Source: Phytophthora quininea
Taxonomy: Eukaryota; Oomycota; Peronosporomycetes; Peronosporales; Peronosporaceae
Assembly (NCBI GenBank): GCA_011947345.1
Contig: JAAVTG010000719.1
Location: 1 to 64,000, forward strand
Reading direction: 5' to 3'
Length of the DNA: 64,000 bases
In this document: positions 32,410-42,815 of the stretch, piece after piece
How positions within the stretch are numbered: the first letter of the stretch is position 1
How the letters are laid out: each line of letters starts with the position of its first letter
Made by a program: the position numbers and the translations under genes
The notes under the pieces: model-generated
The model's input: the letters and a program-made list of their open reading frames with translations, nothing else
Told to the model about the DNA's origin: nothing
The model's database searches: none

Positions 32410-34115
32410 AGAACCATGAAAAGTCATTGCTTTCGCACACTATTGAAGCACTTCCGACATACCGAGGTGTGCCAAAGCAACTTGCATGACGTAGACGAAG
32501 ATGATGGTCAATTTGGCTTGCACCATTCCAGCTTGTAGTTCGAGCACAAACGCTAGCTGACGCATGGGTGAAAACCCTAGAGTTCGTTAGAGAACGACAA
32601 TGGATAACACCAGCGAGACGAATTCGAGCGAGCTGTACGCCAGCACGTTGGACACCGAAGCCCAAAGCTCCACGCTCGAAAGACCAGCAAAAGACGCATA
32701 GTAGTTGCTGTTGTGCATGTGGAATAGAACGATGTGGTGGAGGCCTAAAACAAACTGCAAAATATGTTAGTTTCGGTCGATGAAATACCTGCCTTCAAAG
32801 CACGATCACACTATAGATTATTGGGAGCACCACTTCGGCATATTCCACCAGCACTATATACTCTGTGATAAAGAGCACATGCGTCGTCTTTCGAATGAAT
32901 TGAGCACAGTCTTCGTGCGAGAAGACCGTCTCTAGACCAGTAAAATCCCCGATTTCCGAGCTGCCTCGAATCTCCGACGATTGTATTGGCATCACCGGCG
33001 AATTCTCAAGCAACCACCGCTTGCTCGTTCGTTCGCATTTGGTTGACGGGTCTCGTGTTGTTTCCGGCGCTTTACCGGTCCAGGAATCGGCCCCGCCAGT
33101 CAAAATTTCGTCGGTTGTTTCTGAATGGTTTTGTTCCCGTGACCTTTTCTCTTCAATACTGAGCATTTTCAGCGCGACTTGAAGGAAGTTTTCATCTGCT
33201 GCAGGGTGATTCCGAGGGATCTTGTTCATGAACACGTTGACTTGTTGTAAAGTGTCCGTGACGTCCATCATGGACATCCAAAGTGTAGTAGATCCACTGC
33301 CATGATCGTGGCAGTCGACGACCACGAAGACGCATTTTGCAGTGCACTCGAGATGTACAAGGCGTTGAACACTTCCACGTTAAAGATGACTGCTTCAGGC
33401 TTGAGATCGTTGTATCCATTGAGTGCATTGCTGATCCAATTCTTGGCCATCAGTTTTTTACGGCAGCACAAGGACGAACAGTGCTTGGCTGAAGCCACTA
33501 ATCGACAAGAAGCCAAAGATGTAGATGGGGTAAATGAACGTGAGAGCAACCTGGCAATGATACACTGCTAGTTGCCGCTTAATGTCACTCCACAGACTCG
33601 GGTCGGCTCTCTATCTCGGTCCCCAAATGTAATAGAAGCAAGTTCCGATCACGCATACGTTGGGCGGGGCAGCCACCAGCAGTCCAAACGGAATGGGAAA
33701 CACCGTCAGCACGGTAACAACAAACACCACCGCGATCGCGTTCAACCCGGCACCGATCAATACTCCAAGCACTTGTCGAACGCTCAGTCGTAGACGCGGT
33801 GCACTCTGTCCCATTTGCACCAACACCGACCCACCGACAAACGAAATCACAGCCCAGGAACGCAGCAAGAAGACCCAGTTCTTGACCGCACCTTCCTCGG
33901 GCGGTCTCAACGGCGCAGCCTCGTTCAGCAACGCCAACGCGAGACTTGGCGCGGGGGTCAACAGAAACAAAGCCACCACTCGAACGTTCGTGATGGTGAT
34001 CATATACCCATCGAGCTGCCGCAGTCTCTCGATGGAGTACCGACCTTGGAATTCCACGTTGCAGCGACATCCACGACGCCCACACCCGCTGTCGACGGTC
34101 ATGCAACCACTCCAT
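32410..34115 (-). pseudogene. TM-family copy 4, frame-broken
   Basis: ATG at 34115 gives MEWLHDRRQRVWASWMSL, then after a shift VEFQGRYSIERLRQLDGYM and a clean first membrane half (about 34070-33610) with NWVFLLRSWAVISFVGGSVL and VFPIPFGLLVAAPP. A degraded link follows, then NWISNALNGYNDLKPEAVIF, KIPRNHPAADENFLQVALKM and LFITEYIVLVEYAEVVLP (about 32870). The final exon pieces (FVLELQAGMVQAKL, YVMQVALAHLG) carry an in-frame stop near 32580. Several breaks, one stop. Lies back-to-back with the NRAMP gene. Confidence 0.7.
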
Positions 34116-34266
34116 CGTCACTCCTTGTGTAGACAATGCCAACTCTCATAACGTCCACAGGTTCATATCACCACGGCTCTTCCCCATCCATGTCCAGTTT
34201 GGCGGGTACCAATTGGCGGGATCCACGCAACCTTCAAGCAGATCAAGCAGATCCCCAGTCTCCGAT

Positions 34267-36060
34267 ATGTCCGACATCCACGATATCTCCTCACCTGACC
34301 AAGTGCGTCGTCCGCCGTTCTCGTGGAGAACCTTTTGGGCTTTCACGGGCCCCGGCTGGCTCATGAGTATGGCTTACCTAGACCCTGGCAACCTCGAAGC
34401 AGATCTGCAAAGCGGGGCCTACACACGCTACGAGCTGCTCTACGTGGTGCTGCTCAGCACCGTCTTCGGTGGACTCTACCAAGTTCTGGCAGCAAGACTG
34501 GGGGCTTGCACGGGTCGACATTTGGCTCAACTGTGTCGGTCGGAATACCCGGCATTGGTGTCCTGGTCCTTGTGGCTCATGACGGAGTTGGCCATCATCG
34601 GCAGCGACATTCAGGAAGTTCTGGGCTCGGCTGTAGCGTTCAAGCTGCTATTCGGGTTCCCACTCTGGTTGGGGTGTTGTCTTACAGGTCTTGACACCTT
34701 CACCTTCTTGGCTCTGCATCGCAGCAAGGACAGAGGCAGTCGGTTCTTGGAGATGTTTTTCTTGCTATTGATCGCCACCATGTGCATCTGCTTCTTTGCC
34801 GACTTTACGATGAGCGATCCGGACGGCTTTGAGATCATCAAAGGAGTGACGGAACCGAGGATGGAGGAGGAGAACGTCATGCAGGCTGTGGGGATTCTTG
34901 GAGCCATCATAATGCCACACAATCTGTTCCTGCATTCGGCGCTGGTACAAGCACGAGGGGTTGATACTAAAGTCCCTGGAAAGGTGAAGGAAGCCAACTT
35001 TTACTTCAGTTTGGAGGCGGCAATGGCACTGTTCGTGAGCTTTCTCATCAACTCAGCGGTCATCTGTGTGTTCGCGAGCAGCTTCTACAGTTCGCAGTGC
35101 TTTGAGCTAAGCAGCAACCCCTTGTCAAGTTTGTACGGACGAGATATCCAGACGTCGTGTATCCCACCAGAAGCTGCGCTGAGTTCGGGGAGTGCCATCT
35201 ACGACGCTTTCTCGGGCGATGTCTGTGTGTTTAAACATCCTGGCGGTGTGTTTGATGAAAGCTTGACAGGGATGATCATGGAGTCGGTGAAGAAGTGCAC
35301 GCCGTGCTACGTTGACGGTCGTAATAACAATATTTCTTCATTTGCGACGGGTCCGACGGCTGGGTATTGTCAAGAAATTGGTCTGTCAGAAGCTGGTGAA
35401 GCTGTTCGTGAAGCGTTGGGAGGTTATGCGAAAGTGGTGTGGGCAATTGGGTTATTAGCTTCCGGACAAGCGTCGACGATGACCGGGACGTACGCTGGGC
35501 AATTCGTGATGGAAGGCTTCCTCGACATTCGCATCGCAGCTTGGAAGCGAGTCGCGCTCACTCGATCGGTGGCTCTGGTGCCTGCTGTGATTGTGGCGCT
35601 GATTAGTCAGCGCCACCAATTCAAGAGTGATCGCTTCAACGAGCTGCTCAATGTGCTGCAGAGTGTGCAATTGCCATTCGCGTTGTTGCCACTGCTGGCT
35701 TTTACAACGAGCAAGCGGTTGATGGGGCCGCACTTTGCGAATTCTCGCTGGATTGCAGCGATACTGATTGTCGCCACTGCGCTGCTTTGTAGTGTGAACT
35801 ACACGCTCGTGTACAGCATCCTGCTGAAAAATCTGACTGGTGATCTGTCGCTAGCTGGGTGGATCGTTGTCGCTGTCATCGTTGGAGTGTACGTCTCGTT
35901 GATTTTGTACCTGCTGCTGGTCTACCCTTCCACGACGAGAAAAAGCTATGAAGTGATTCCGTCCAGTCTTGATCCCGAGCTTCTCTCATCAATGAAGCAG
36001 CAGAATAACGAAACGACTGCAGCACAACCGCTTTTGGAGAATGATGAAGGATTGGTGTGA
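34267..36060 (+). CDS. NRAMP-family divalent metal transporter
   Basis: Proton-coupled transporter of Mn2+, Fe2+ and similar metals across plasma or vacuolar membranes. Start taken at ATG 34267 (MSDIHDISSPDQ); the frame is open further 5' but without an ATG. 597 residues, one exon, uninterrupted. First helix with the metal-binding DPGNLEADLQSGA (residue about 38); helix 6 motif MPHNLFLHSALVQ (about 215), the DPGN and MPHN pair that defines the family. There are about 11-12 membrane segments, a long extracellular Cys-containing loop (about residues 275-375) and the conserved GLLASGQASTMTGTYAGQF (about 395-415). The C-terminal tail is cytosolic. Adjacent to TM-family genes on both sides with no obvious functional link. 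Confidence 0.93.
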   Translation: MSDIHDISSPDQVRRPPFSWRTFWAFTGPGWLMSMAYLDPGNLEADLQSGAYTRYELLYVVLLSTVFGGLYQVLAARLGACTGRHLAQLCRSEYPALVSWSLWLMTELAIIGSDIQEVLGSAVAFKLLFGFPLWLGCCLTGLDTFTFLALHRSKDRGSRFLEMFFLLLIATMCICFFADFTMSDPDGFEIIKGVTEPRMEEENVMQAVGILGAIIMPHNLFLHSALVQARGVDTKVPGKVKEANFYFSLEAAMALFVSFLINSAVICVFASSFYSSQCFELSSNPLSSLYGRDIQTSCIPPEAALSSGSAIYDAFSGDVCVFKHPGGVFDESLTGMIMESVKKCTPCYVDGRNNNISSFATGPTAGYCQEIGLSEAGEAVREALGGYAKVVWAIGLLASGQASTMTGTYAGQFVMEGFLDIRIAAWKRVALTRSVALVPAVIVALISQRHQFKSDRFNELLNVLQSVQLPFALLPLLAFTTSKRLMGPHFANSRWIAAILIVATALLCSVNYTLVYSILLKNLTGDLSLAGWIVVAVIVGVYVSLILYLLLVYPSTTRKSYEVIPSSLDPELLSSMKQQNNETTAAQPLLENDEGLV

Positions 36061-36109
36061 ATGGTGTGAATTGAGCCAGTAGTAAGGAGTTTTAGAGCTT
36101 TTGTTTTGC

Positions 36110-37913
36110 TCATTTCTTGGCATCACTCACCCACTTGAACGTAAAACTGTAGTCGGTTCCTAAGGAATAGTTTGTAAGAATCGTACGGAGTAAAATAATG
36201 CAGAGAGAAGGCTACTCACCGACATGAACGAGCGGCACTTGCATCACGTAAACGAACCACAACATCAACTTGGACTGCACCATTTTGGCTTGTGTTTCCA
36301 ATACGAAACAGAGCTGGTGCAGAGATGAAATCCCAAGTACTCGATTCAGCACGGCCACCACCAAAATCAACGACATTAACTCGAGCATGCCGTAGGCAAG
36401 AACATATCCCGCGTTCGCGAAGAGCTGTCGACTTGAAAGATCCGTAAAGGATCGATTATAAACACTGTTTGGCAAGTGGAAGGCTATCACGGAATACAGC
36501 GCTGCCACAATATACAAAGCGCCGTTACTATAAATTAACCGACGCAGTAAATGAGGACGTACCATAGACCATTGGCAGCACAGCTTCTGCGTATTCAACG
36601 AGCACGACGTATTCCGTGATGTACAGTACTCGTGCAGTCGCGATGATGAATTCCACGCGTTCCTGATGCGAAAAAGACGTTCCAGCTTCGGATAGGTTTC
36701 TGCTTTCGCGGTCGTCGTGATATTCACCATTTTCAGCTGAGGTGGCTGCATTGCAAAGACCTTGGTCGTTCTCGGCATAAACCACTTGAAAATACCTTTC
36801 TCGACACCCGAGACAGACACCAATTCTGCCTGGCTTGAAGCGAGGTGTAAGGTAACCGAAGGTCCTCTCCGTTCCGCATGCTTGAGCGCAATCATCGTCT
36901 TGAGTACTAGCGAGTCCTGTTTGCACTTTCCTCCGCTGCATCGACGACTGTTTGCTTGAGCCTGATCTTCAATCGCCAGCAGTCTTAACGCTACAACAAC
37001 GAAACTCTCATTAGCGGAAGGATGGCGCGGTGGGATCTTTGTCATCAGTATCTTCACTTCACCAAGCACAGCTAACGTCCCTCGCATCGAAAACCAGAAA
37101 TGCACCATATCGATCACCATCAGCGCCGCTGTGGTGCCCACCGAAGACGAGTTTTGCACGGCATTCGCTACGTAAAGAGCGTTGAAGACTTCCATGTTGA
37201 AAATCACGACTTCGGGCTTGATATCGTTCTGGTTCGCCAGCATGTAGCTGATCCAGTGCTTCCCAGCAGATTTGATCAGCGGCAGCAGCACGACGAACGC
37301 AGTTTGTCTCCACCCACTCAGCGAGCTAAACCCGAAGATGTACAGCGGATATGTGAACGTGAGCGCTACTTGACACATAAACACCATCGTGTGTCGAACC
37401 AAGTCTTGTCGGAGCTGGGCATCGTTTCGCCATCGTCTCCCCACATATACGAAAATCCCACCAAGATCACAACGACACTGGGTGGTGAGGCCACCAACAT
37501 ACTAAATGGCACTGGAAAAGCGATCGTGACCGCCACCCCGAAGACTGTTGCAAACGAAATTAAACTTCCGACGAGAGCGATCAACGCAATATACCCAGAC
37601 CCCATCTTGATCCGATTCAAACTTTGGCTCATCTGAAGCACCATCGAGTAGTCCACAAACCCAGTAACCAGCCAAGCTCGGATCCAAAACATGTAGTTGG
37701 CATACGGTCCTGCTTCCGGAGGTTCCAACGGCGCCGCCTCGATCAAAGTGGCAAGTGCCACACATGGAAGTGGCGTCAGCAGACAAACGACAAAAGTCTG
37801 CAACTACTCGCGTCTTGAGTGTATATCGTGAGTCTTCGTAACCTTCTGATCGAGTAGCATCCTTGTGGCTGGAGTTTCTTTGGCAAACCAGCAAACTTCT
37901 CCCACAAGTCCAT
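36110..37913 (-). CDS. TM-family gene 5, best preserved multi-pass membrane protein
   Basis: ATG 37913 (MDLWEKFAGLPKKLQPQ), then the family N-terminus and first membrane half (PLEPPEAGPYANYMFWIRAW, FPVPFSMLVASPPSVVVI). One frameshift near 37430, where GFSYMWGD must join RWRNDAQLRQDL. The frame then runs with LTFTYPLYIFGFSSLSG, KPEVVIFNMEVFNALYVANA and KIPPRHPSANESFVVVALRL. The ITEYVVLVEYAEAVLP motif follows, then intron 1 (36502-36562), the second membrane half, intron 2 (36160-36219) and a last exon GTDYSFTFKWVSDAKK with a stop at 36110-36112. Function unknown. The same frameshift occurs in the 42.3 kb duplicate, so it may be real and older than that duplication. Confidence 0.7.
36160..36219 (-). 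other. Intron 2 of TM-family gene 5
   Basis: GTGAGT donor and TTCCTTAG acceptor on the minus strand, 60 nt. Same position as in genes 1 and 2. Confidence 0.7.
36502..36562 (-). other. Intron 1 of TM-family gene 5
   Basis: GTACGT donor after LPMVY and GTGGCAG acceptor, 61 nt, minus strand. Same position as in genes 1 and 2. Confidence 0.7.
36936..37468 (-). repeat. Inverted repeat arm, left
   Basis: About 533 bp of TM-family gene 5 that recur in inverted orientation at 42253-42785. The encoded proteins differ at about three of 168 residues. Confidence 0.85.
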
Positions 37914-38233
37914 TCCCAGCAGAACAACGGTGACTGCAGAAGTCCTCCGTAGACAATCTTTATTTACAGTGCCTCGGCGCTGGGAATAAAATGACAACAG
38001 GGACAACGATCCACCTTGACAATGACAATGGCGTTCTCGCCACATTCCATTATGACACAGTTTACGCGTACCCGAAATTACCTACATGCAGCCGTGGGTC
38101 GACATACACACTTTGACCTACCTGTTACGCCTTCTGCGCGGGACTGCTGATCCATTTGCCATCGAATAGAACAGTGCCAGCAGCTTTGTCAGCCGTGGGG
38201 TCCGCTCGCTCGAGTCACATTTGCAGCTACGCT
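37914..38233. other. Intergenic between TM gene 5 and START-FYVE gene 1
   Basis: No gene recognised. It holds the 5' flank of TM gene 5 and the 3' flank of the START-FYVE gene. Confidence 0.4.
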
Positions 38234-41083
38234 TCACTTGACCGCCGTCATTCGCATACTCAGGAGAGCCACAGTGAGAACAAAACCAGGAGTCAGAGCA
38301 GCACCAGAAGCAGGGGAATCCTCGACAGGAGGCAGCTCGGATGATGCCTTCTTGGCACGGGCCTCACTGATCGGAATCCACTCGCCCTGAGACGACTCCA
38401 TCAGTTCTACATCTTCTCCCGCTGTTTGATCGAGAGCTTTGCTAGCCTGGAGACGCGCTTCTTGTTCACGTGCTGCCTGCAACTCGAGCTGCTGCTTCCG
38501 TTGCTGTTGAAGATATCGCTCCTTAGCCGCCACAGAGGATTGGGGGTTGATCGCTGGGCGCTGAACTGGCTGCACCTCTCGCGACTCATGAGGCTCAGCG
38601 TCGCGAGGTTGCTGGCGATGACGACGCAGCTGTTCCAATTCCTTCTGTCGCTGTTGGATCTGCTGGAGCACTGATGCATTCGACGAATTCGACTCATTTG
38701 ACGGCATTGAGCCGCGGATGGGGGACTCCAGCGATTGCTGGCGCCGACGAGCTTGCTTCTCCTCGTATCGAGCTTGCTCTTCAAACTCGCTGAGCTGATC
38801 CCTTTCCGTGTCAGAAGGTTGGCGTCTACGAGCTTGCTCCTCCTGGTAGCGCGCTTGTTCCTCAAACTCACTTAGTTGCTGCCGCTCCATGGCGGTGGGT
38901 TGGTGACGTTGGTGCTGGAGCTCATTCGAGGATTCCTGTTTCCAGTGGTGGAACAGATCGACCATCTCCTGTTTGGGGTTGCGGCCTGCTCCTGGGGCTG
39001 CGATTGAAGCTCGCTGCTGTGTGTTTATCACTTTCCGTTGCTGATCACGGAGAGCCTTCGCACGCTCATCGCTGCTAACGCGCTTCCTTGTCCCCATTGG
39101 AGATTGCACCGGGGAAAGGTTGGCCGGTCCTGGGAGAAGATTTGGTTCCGCACCAGCCTCACTGAGGTGCTGCTGGTCTTGCCACCACCGAGTCAGGTCT
39201 GTGGTCGTGCGAATCTCGCCCAGATCGTCGATGGTGTGTTCCTCGTAGTCTGACAGATCGCTGTCGCGGTAGTCTGTTGACAAACGAGCACCCGCCTCAG
39301 CTGTAAGGCGGATAACATCTTCACCTTCAGGTTCACTGGGCCGTTGGTTGCTGCTCTGTTCCGAAGACATAAAGGACGGATAACGGCCACGAAGGTCCTG
39401 CCCTTCGCTCTCACTCGCGGATTCGCTTCCTGCAGCTTGCTGGTAGCGTCGCGGTGGCTTTGACTCGTACTCTTCCTTCTCTTCTTCGGGTTCCATCGAT
39501 GGACGCAGTTGTTTCTGAGCGTGTTGCTTCTGTTCGTCCTGAGGCGCGCTATAGTCGTGCTCGTACATCTGCATCTCGTCCCAGAGCTGAACACGACGAC
39601 TCAACTCCGTTGCACGCAGTTCCAAGTCCCGCTTGATCTCTTCCTGTTGGGCGAAGAACGACGCAGCATCGCTAGGGCGTTCCAGCATGGACAGCGAGCG
39701 CCGTCGAGAAGGCTGCGGTGGAGCGTCAAGAAGTCCTGGGTGAGTGACTCCCTCCACTTCCATCTCCGGTTCCTTCTTCCTTTGGATAGGATAGGTCGCT
39801 CTCGTTGTGTGCGCCGAAATGTGCGACTGCTTTGCCTCCGCAGAGCACACCGTGCAGATCCGCACTTTGGTGCGTCCTACAACCGGCACATCGAGCCACC
39901 AGTCGTCACTGCACCGGCGGCACACGCCTTCGCCACATTTGCGGCATACGTAGCGCTTCGACCGCGTCGAGATGTTGGTGATGGCCGCAAACGTGTCTCG
40001 CAGTCCTCCCGCACTGACAAACTCACGGAAACACAAGTTGCAGCTGCCCGCACTCGTTTTTGTTCGGGATGTCCAAATCGCCCAGCAGCGGACTCGTACT
40101 CAGTCGCTGCTGCTGCAGCAACTTGTCCACCGACGCTAACGCCGCCACACGCTGCGCCAGGAAGCTCGGCTGCAGCAGCTCCAGCGCCATGTGGCCCTTC
40201 AGGTCCAGCTCCACCGTGTACGTCACACTCAGCACTCCAGGCTCGTCCGTCTCGACCGCTGTCAGTCCCGATCTGTAAATACTGGCTCTCACAACTCCAT
40301 GATCTTTCTCCAGCGACGGGCAGCACGGCAGCTTGAGCGAGTGCAGCGATCGCACCCAGCCCCTCCTGCCTCTGGCGTCCTTAAACTCCTTCTGACACTC
40401 CAAGTAGCAGAAGTCTCTGTTCCTAAAGAACCTGGACGGAGACTCGACGAGCGCCCACTTGACGCCCACATATCTCCTCGGCTGTTGTCCCGACGGCTTG
40501 ACCAGCGTATACAGCGTCGCATGCTGGATCAGATCCGCATTGAACAGCAGCAAATGATCCGCCGCTTCCCGACTCGAGTCGAGTTTGAACAGCAGCGCGA
40601 ACTCCTCGATACTGGCGTGGACGTCGTCGCTGACTGCTCGGACGCAGGTGGCGTCCTTGGCGTCGCTCATGTCTTTGACGGCTCCTTTGAGCACGTGGAT
40701 GTTGCCGCCAGCGCCGCGTGGGCGACTGGCCGGCCGCCACAGCACCGAGCCCGGCTCGTCCTGACTCAGCGTGTCTTTGATCAGCGCGTTGGACGTCTCG
40801 TTGGCCAGTCGCACCAGGTGCTTCTTCATCCGCGGCTCCAGGTCCGGTCGGGGAAGAGCTCGTCCACGGGCGGCAGCGTGGCCTCCGAGTGCGACTTTGC
40901 CGAGACAATGGACGGCGGCGGGTTGGGCCTCGACATATTCCGGGTCATGTTGTGCGGGATAGGCATGCTGGTGTTGTTTGGCGCGCTGGGCAGCACGCTC
41001 TGGCCGCGGCGCGGCCGCACGCTGTCGTGCGTCTTGGGCTGCCGCGTGGTGACGCTGCGCGAGCGCAGCCCGTCGAAGCGCAT
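38234..41083 (-). CDS. START-FYVE lipid-binding protein 1
   Basis: START lipid-transfer domain fused to a FYVE zinc finger, an architecture expanded in oomycetes; FYVE binds PI3P on endosomes. ATG chosen at 41083 (MRFDGLRSRSVTTRQ). Ser/Pro-rich N-terminus; a shift near 40850 leads into MKKHLVRLANETSNALIKD. START region about 40800-40100 (FALLFKLDSSREAADHLLLF, YVGVKWALVESPSRFFRNRD, RRGWVRSLHSLKLP). A shift at about 40035 restores the FYVE start SCNLCFREF, then KRYVCRKCGEGVCRRCSDDW and VRICTVCSAEA. The long C-terminal tail (about 39780-38300) is Gln/Arg/Glu-rich, partly coiled coil. Paralogue of the gene at 49267. Divergent from the CtIP homologue. Confidence 0.85.
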
Positions 41084-41316
41084 GGCCACGGGTAGGTTGA
41101 CGACTGGCAAGTGTCCGATAGCCTTGGCGATGGGGCTTGGGTCGTTCGGTCGCCAAATCAAACAATGGCGCTCCGTATATCGGTGTGAACTTGTATGGGA
41201 TATAGCCAGTGCGGTTGATGTCTTGTGTCCTCATTTTGACCAATGATTACCGCCTACGGTTTTGGGTACGCATTTGGGTACTCTCCCAAATTGCGCGCGC
41301 CAAGCACAAAGAAGGT

Positions 41317-42107
41317 ATGGACTGGCGCGACGAGAAGAAGGCGCTGCTGGAGACGATCCGCAGGAAGGAGCAGGAGGCCCAGGCGCTCAGCAAGCGGTTC
41401 CATCTGCTGCAGGAGACGCTCAAGGAGCAGCAGAAGCTGCTGGACAGGTATCAGCGCGCACTGGCGACGGCAGGCGAGCGCGAGCAGCAGAATGACAAAA
41501 CCCATAGCAAAACACCTAAGACGAGCGTCAAGCGGAGCCGTGACGTGCTGCAGCCGATTGATGCACTTTCTGTCAATCTACAAACAGAGGCCAAGCCAGA
41601 GCAGCCCTGGATGGCCAGGAAGACATCCGAGTTCTCAAACACGGTGGAGAAGCCGACAGTAGCACGACCGACAGATAAAGCGGAGAAGGAAGCCAAGAAG
41701 ATGGTGAATGACAAAACAAGTAGCAATACGAAACGGCTCTCAGGGCTAGCACCGACGTGGGCGGAGGAGAAGCGGCGCATACAGAAGAAGCCGAGGTGGG
41801 AGAAGTTGCAGCAGGAATGGAGCAATCGACTGGAAAAAGTACCCGAGAGACATGAGGAAGAGAAGCAGCAGAATCAGGGCTTTGCTTACGTTGAGGTAGT
41901 GCGCAGTCGAGAGGAGAGAGCAGCGTTGCCTGCGCATGACTGCGTCGAGTGCAAGAAATACTACGACGCACTGGGGGACTCGGGTCGCCGGGCACTGCGT
42001 CTGCTCAAATGCACAAGTGCTCACGACACCGCGCGCGGTTCGAGCCCTACCAGACACCAGACGACTTTTGGCGATTAAGTTTTCCAGACTCCCACAACCT
42101 CGAGTAG
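41317..42107 (+). CDS. CtIP/Sae2/COM1-family DNA-end resection factor
   Basis: Cofactor of the Mre11 complex that starts resection of double-strand breaks. ATG 41317 (MDWRDEKKALLETIRRKE) begins an N-terminal coiled coil typical of the family's oligomerisation region. A Lys-rich middle follows, then FAYVEVVRSREERAALPAHD with the C-X2-C pair CVECKKYYDALG (residues about 208-219). In the plain frame the protein then derails. One base of frameshift near 42010 gives the family signature CSRHRARFEPYQTPDDFWRL and a terminal SFPDS with a stop at 42105-42107. The complete C-terminal motif in the next frame strongly supports a functional gene with a sequence error. Confidence 0.85.
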
Positions 42108-42252
42108 GATGTAGACTGTGTGTCGCCGAAGTACGTGTATCAAGCATGTCGAAGTTCCGCTCGCCGTTTACAACGATCGCGTCCATCAGCCTCGTCTTAC
42201 CAATAGCCGTGGCTTCTGCCGTGCGGCCATGATCCTGCGCCCAATGTTGTGA

Positions 42253-42785
42253 TCATCTTGGTGGGATTTTCGTATATGTGGGGAGACGATGGCGAAACGA
42301 TGCCCAGCTCCGACAAGACTTGGTTCGACACACGATGGTGTTTATGTGTCAAGTAGCGCTCACGTTCACATATCCGCTGTACATCTTCGGGTTTAGCTCG
42401 CTGAGTGGGTGGAGACAAACTGCGTTCGTCGTGCTGCTGCCGCTGATCAAATCTGCTGGGAAGCACTGGATCAGCTACATGCTGGCGAACCAGAACGATA
42501 TCAAACCCGAAGTCGTGATTTTCAACGTGGAAGTCTTCAACGCTCTTTATGTAGCGAATGCCGTGCAAAACTCGTCTTCGGTGGGCACCACAGCGGCGCT
42601 GATGGTGATCGATGTGGTGCATTTCTGGTTTTCGATGCGAGGGACGTCAGCTGTGCTTGGTGAAGTGAAGATACTGATGACAAAGATCCCACCGCGCCAT
42701 CCTTCCGCTAATGAGAGTTTCGTTGTTGTAGCGTTAAGACTGCTGGCAATTGAAGATCAGGCTCAAGCAAACAGTCGTCGATGCA
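42253..42785 (+). pseudogene. TM-family gene 5 partial duplicate (inverted repeat arm, right)
   Basis: Near-identical copy of the middle of TM gene 5 in opposite orientation: MGRRWRNDAQLRQDLVRHTM through KIPPRHPSANESFVVVALRL. It carries the same frameshift before MGRRW. Homology to gene 5 becomes weak before about 42253 and stops at about 42785. No start, no second membrane half and no introns, so non-functional. It lies 145 bp downstream of the CtIP homologue and next to the ABCA-type gene end. Confidence 0.85.
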
Positions 42786-42815
42786 GGAGGACCACCTGAG
42801 CAGGTCTCAACTATT

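Noticed and set aside
40191..41246. 351-residue plus-strand open frame opposite START-FYVE gene 1
   Set aside because: Low-complexity translation of the GC-rich antisense strand; the minus strand has a clear START domain.
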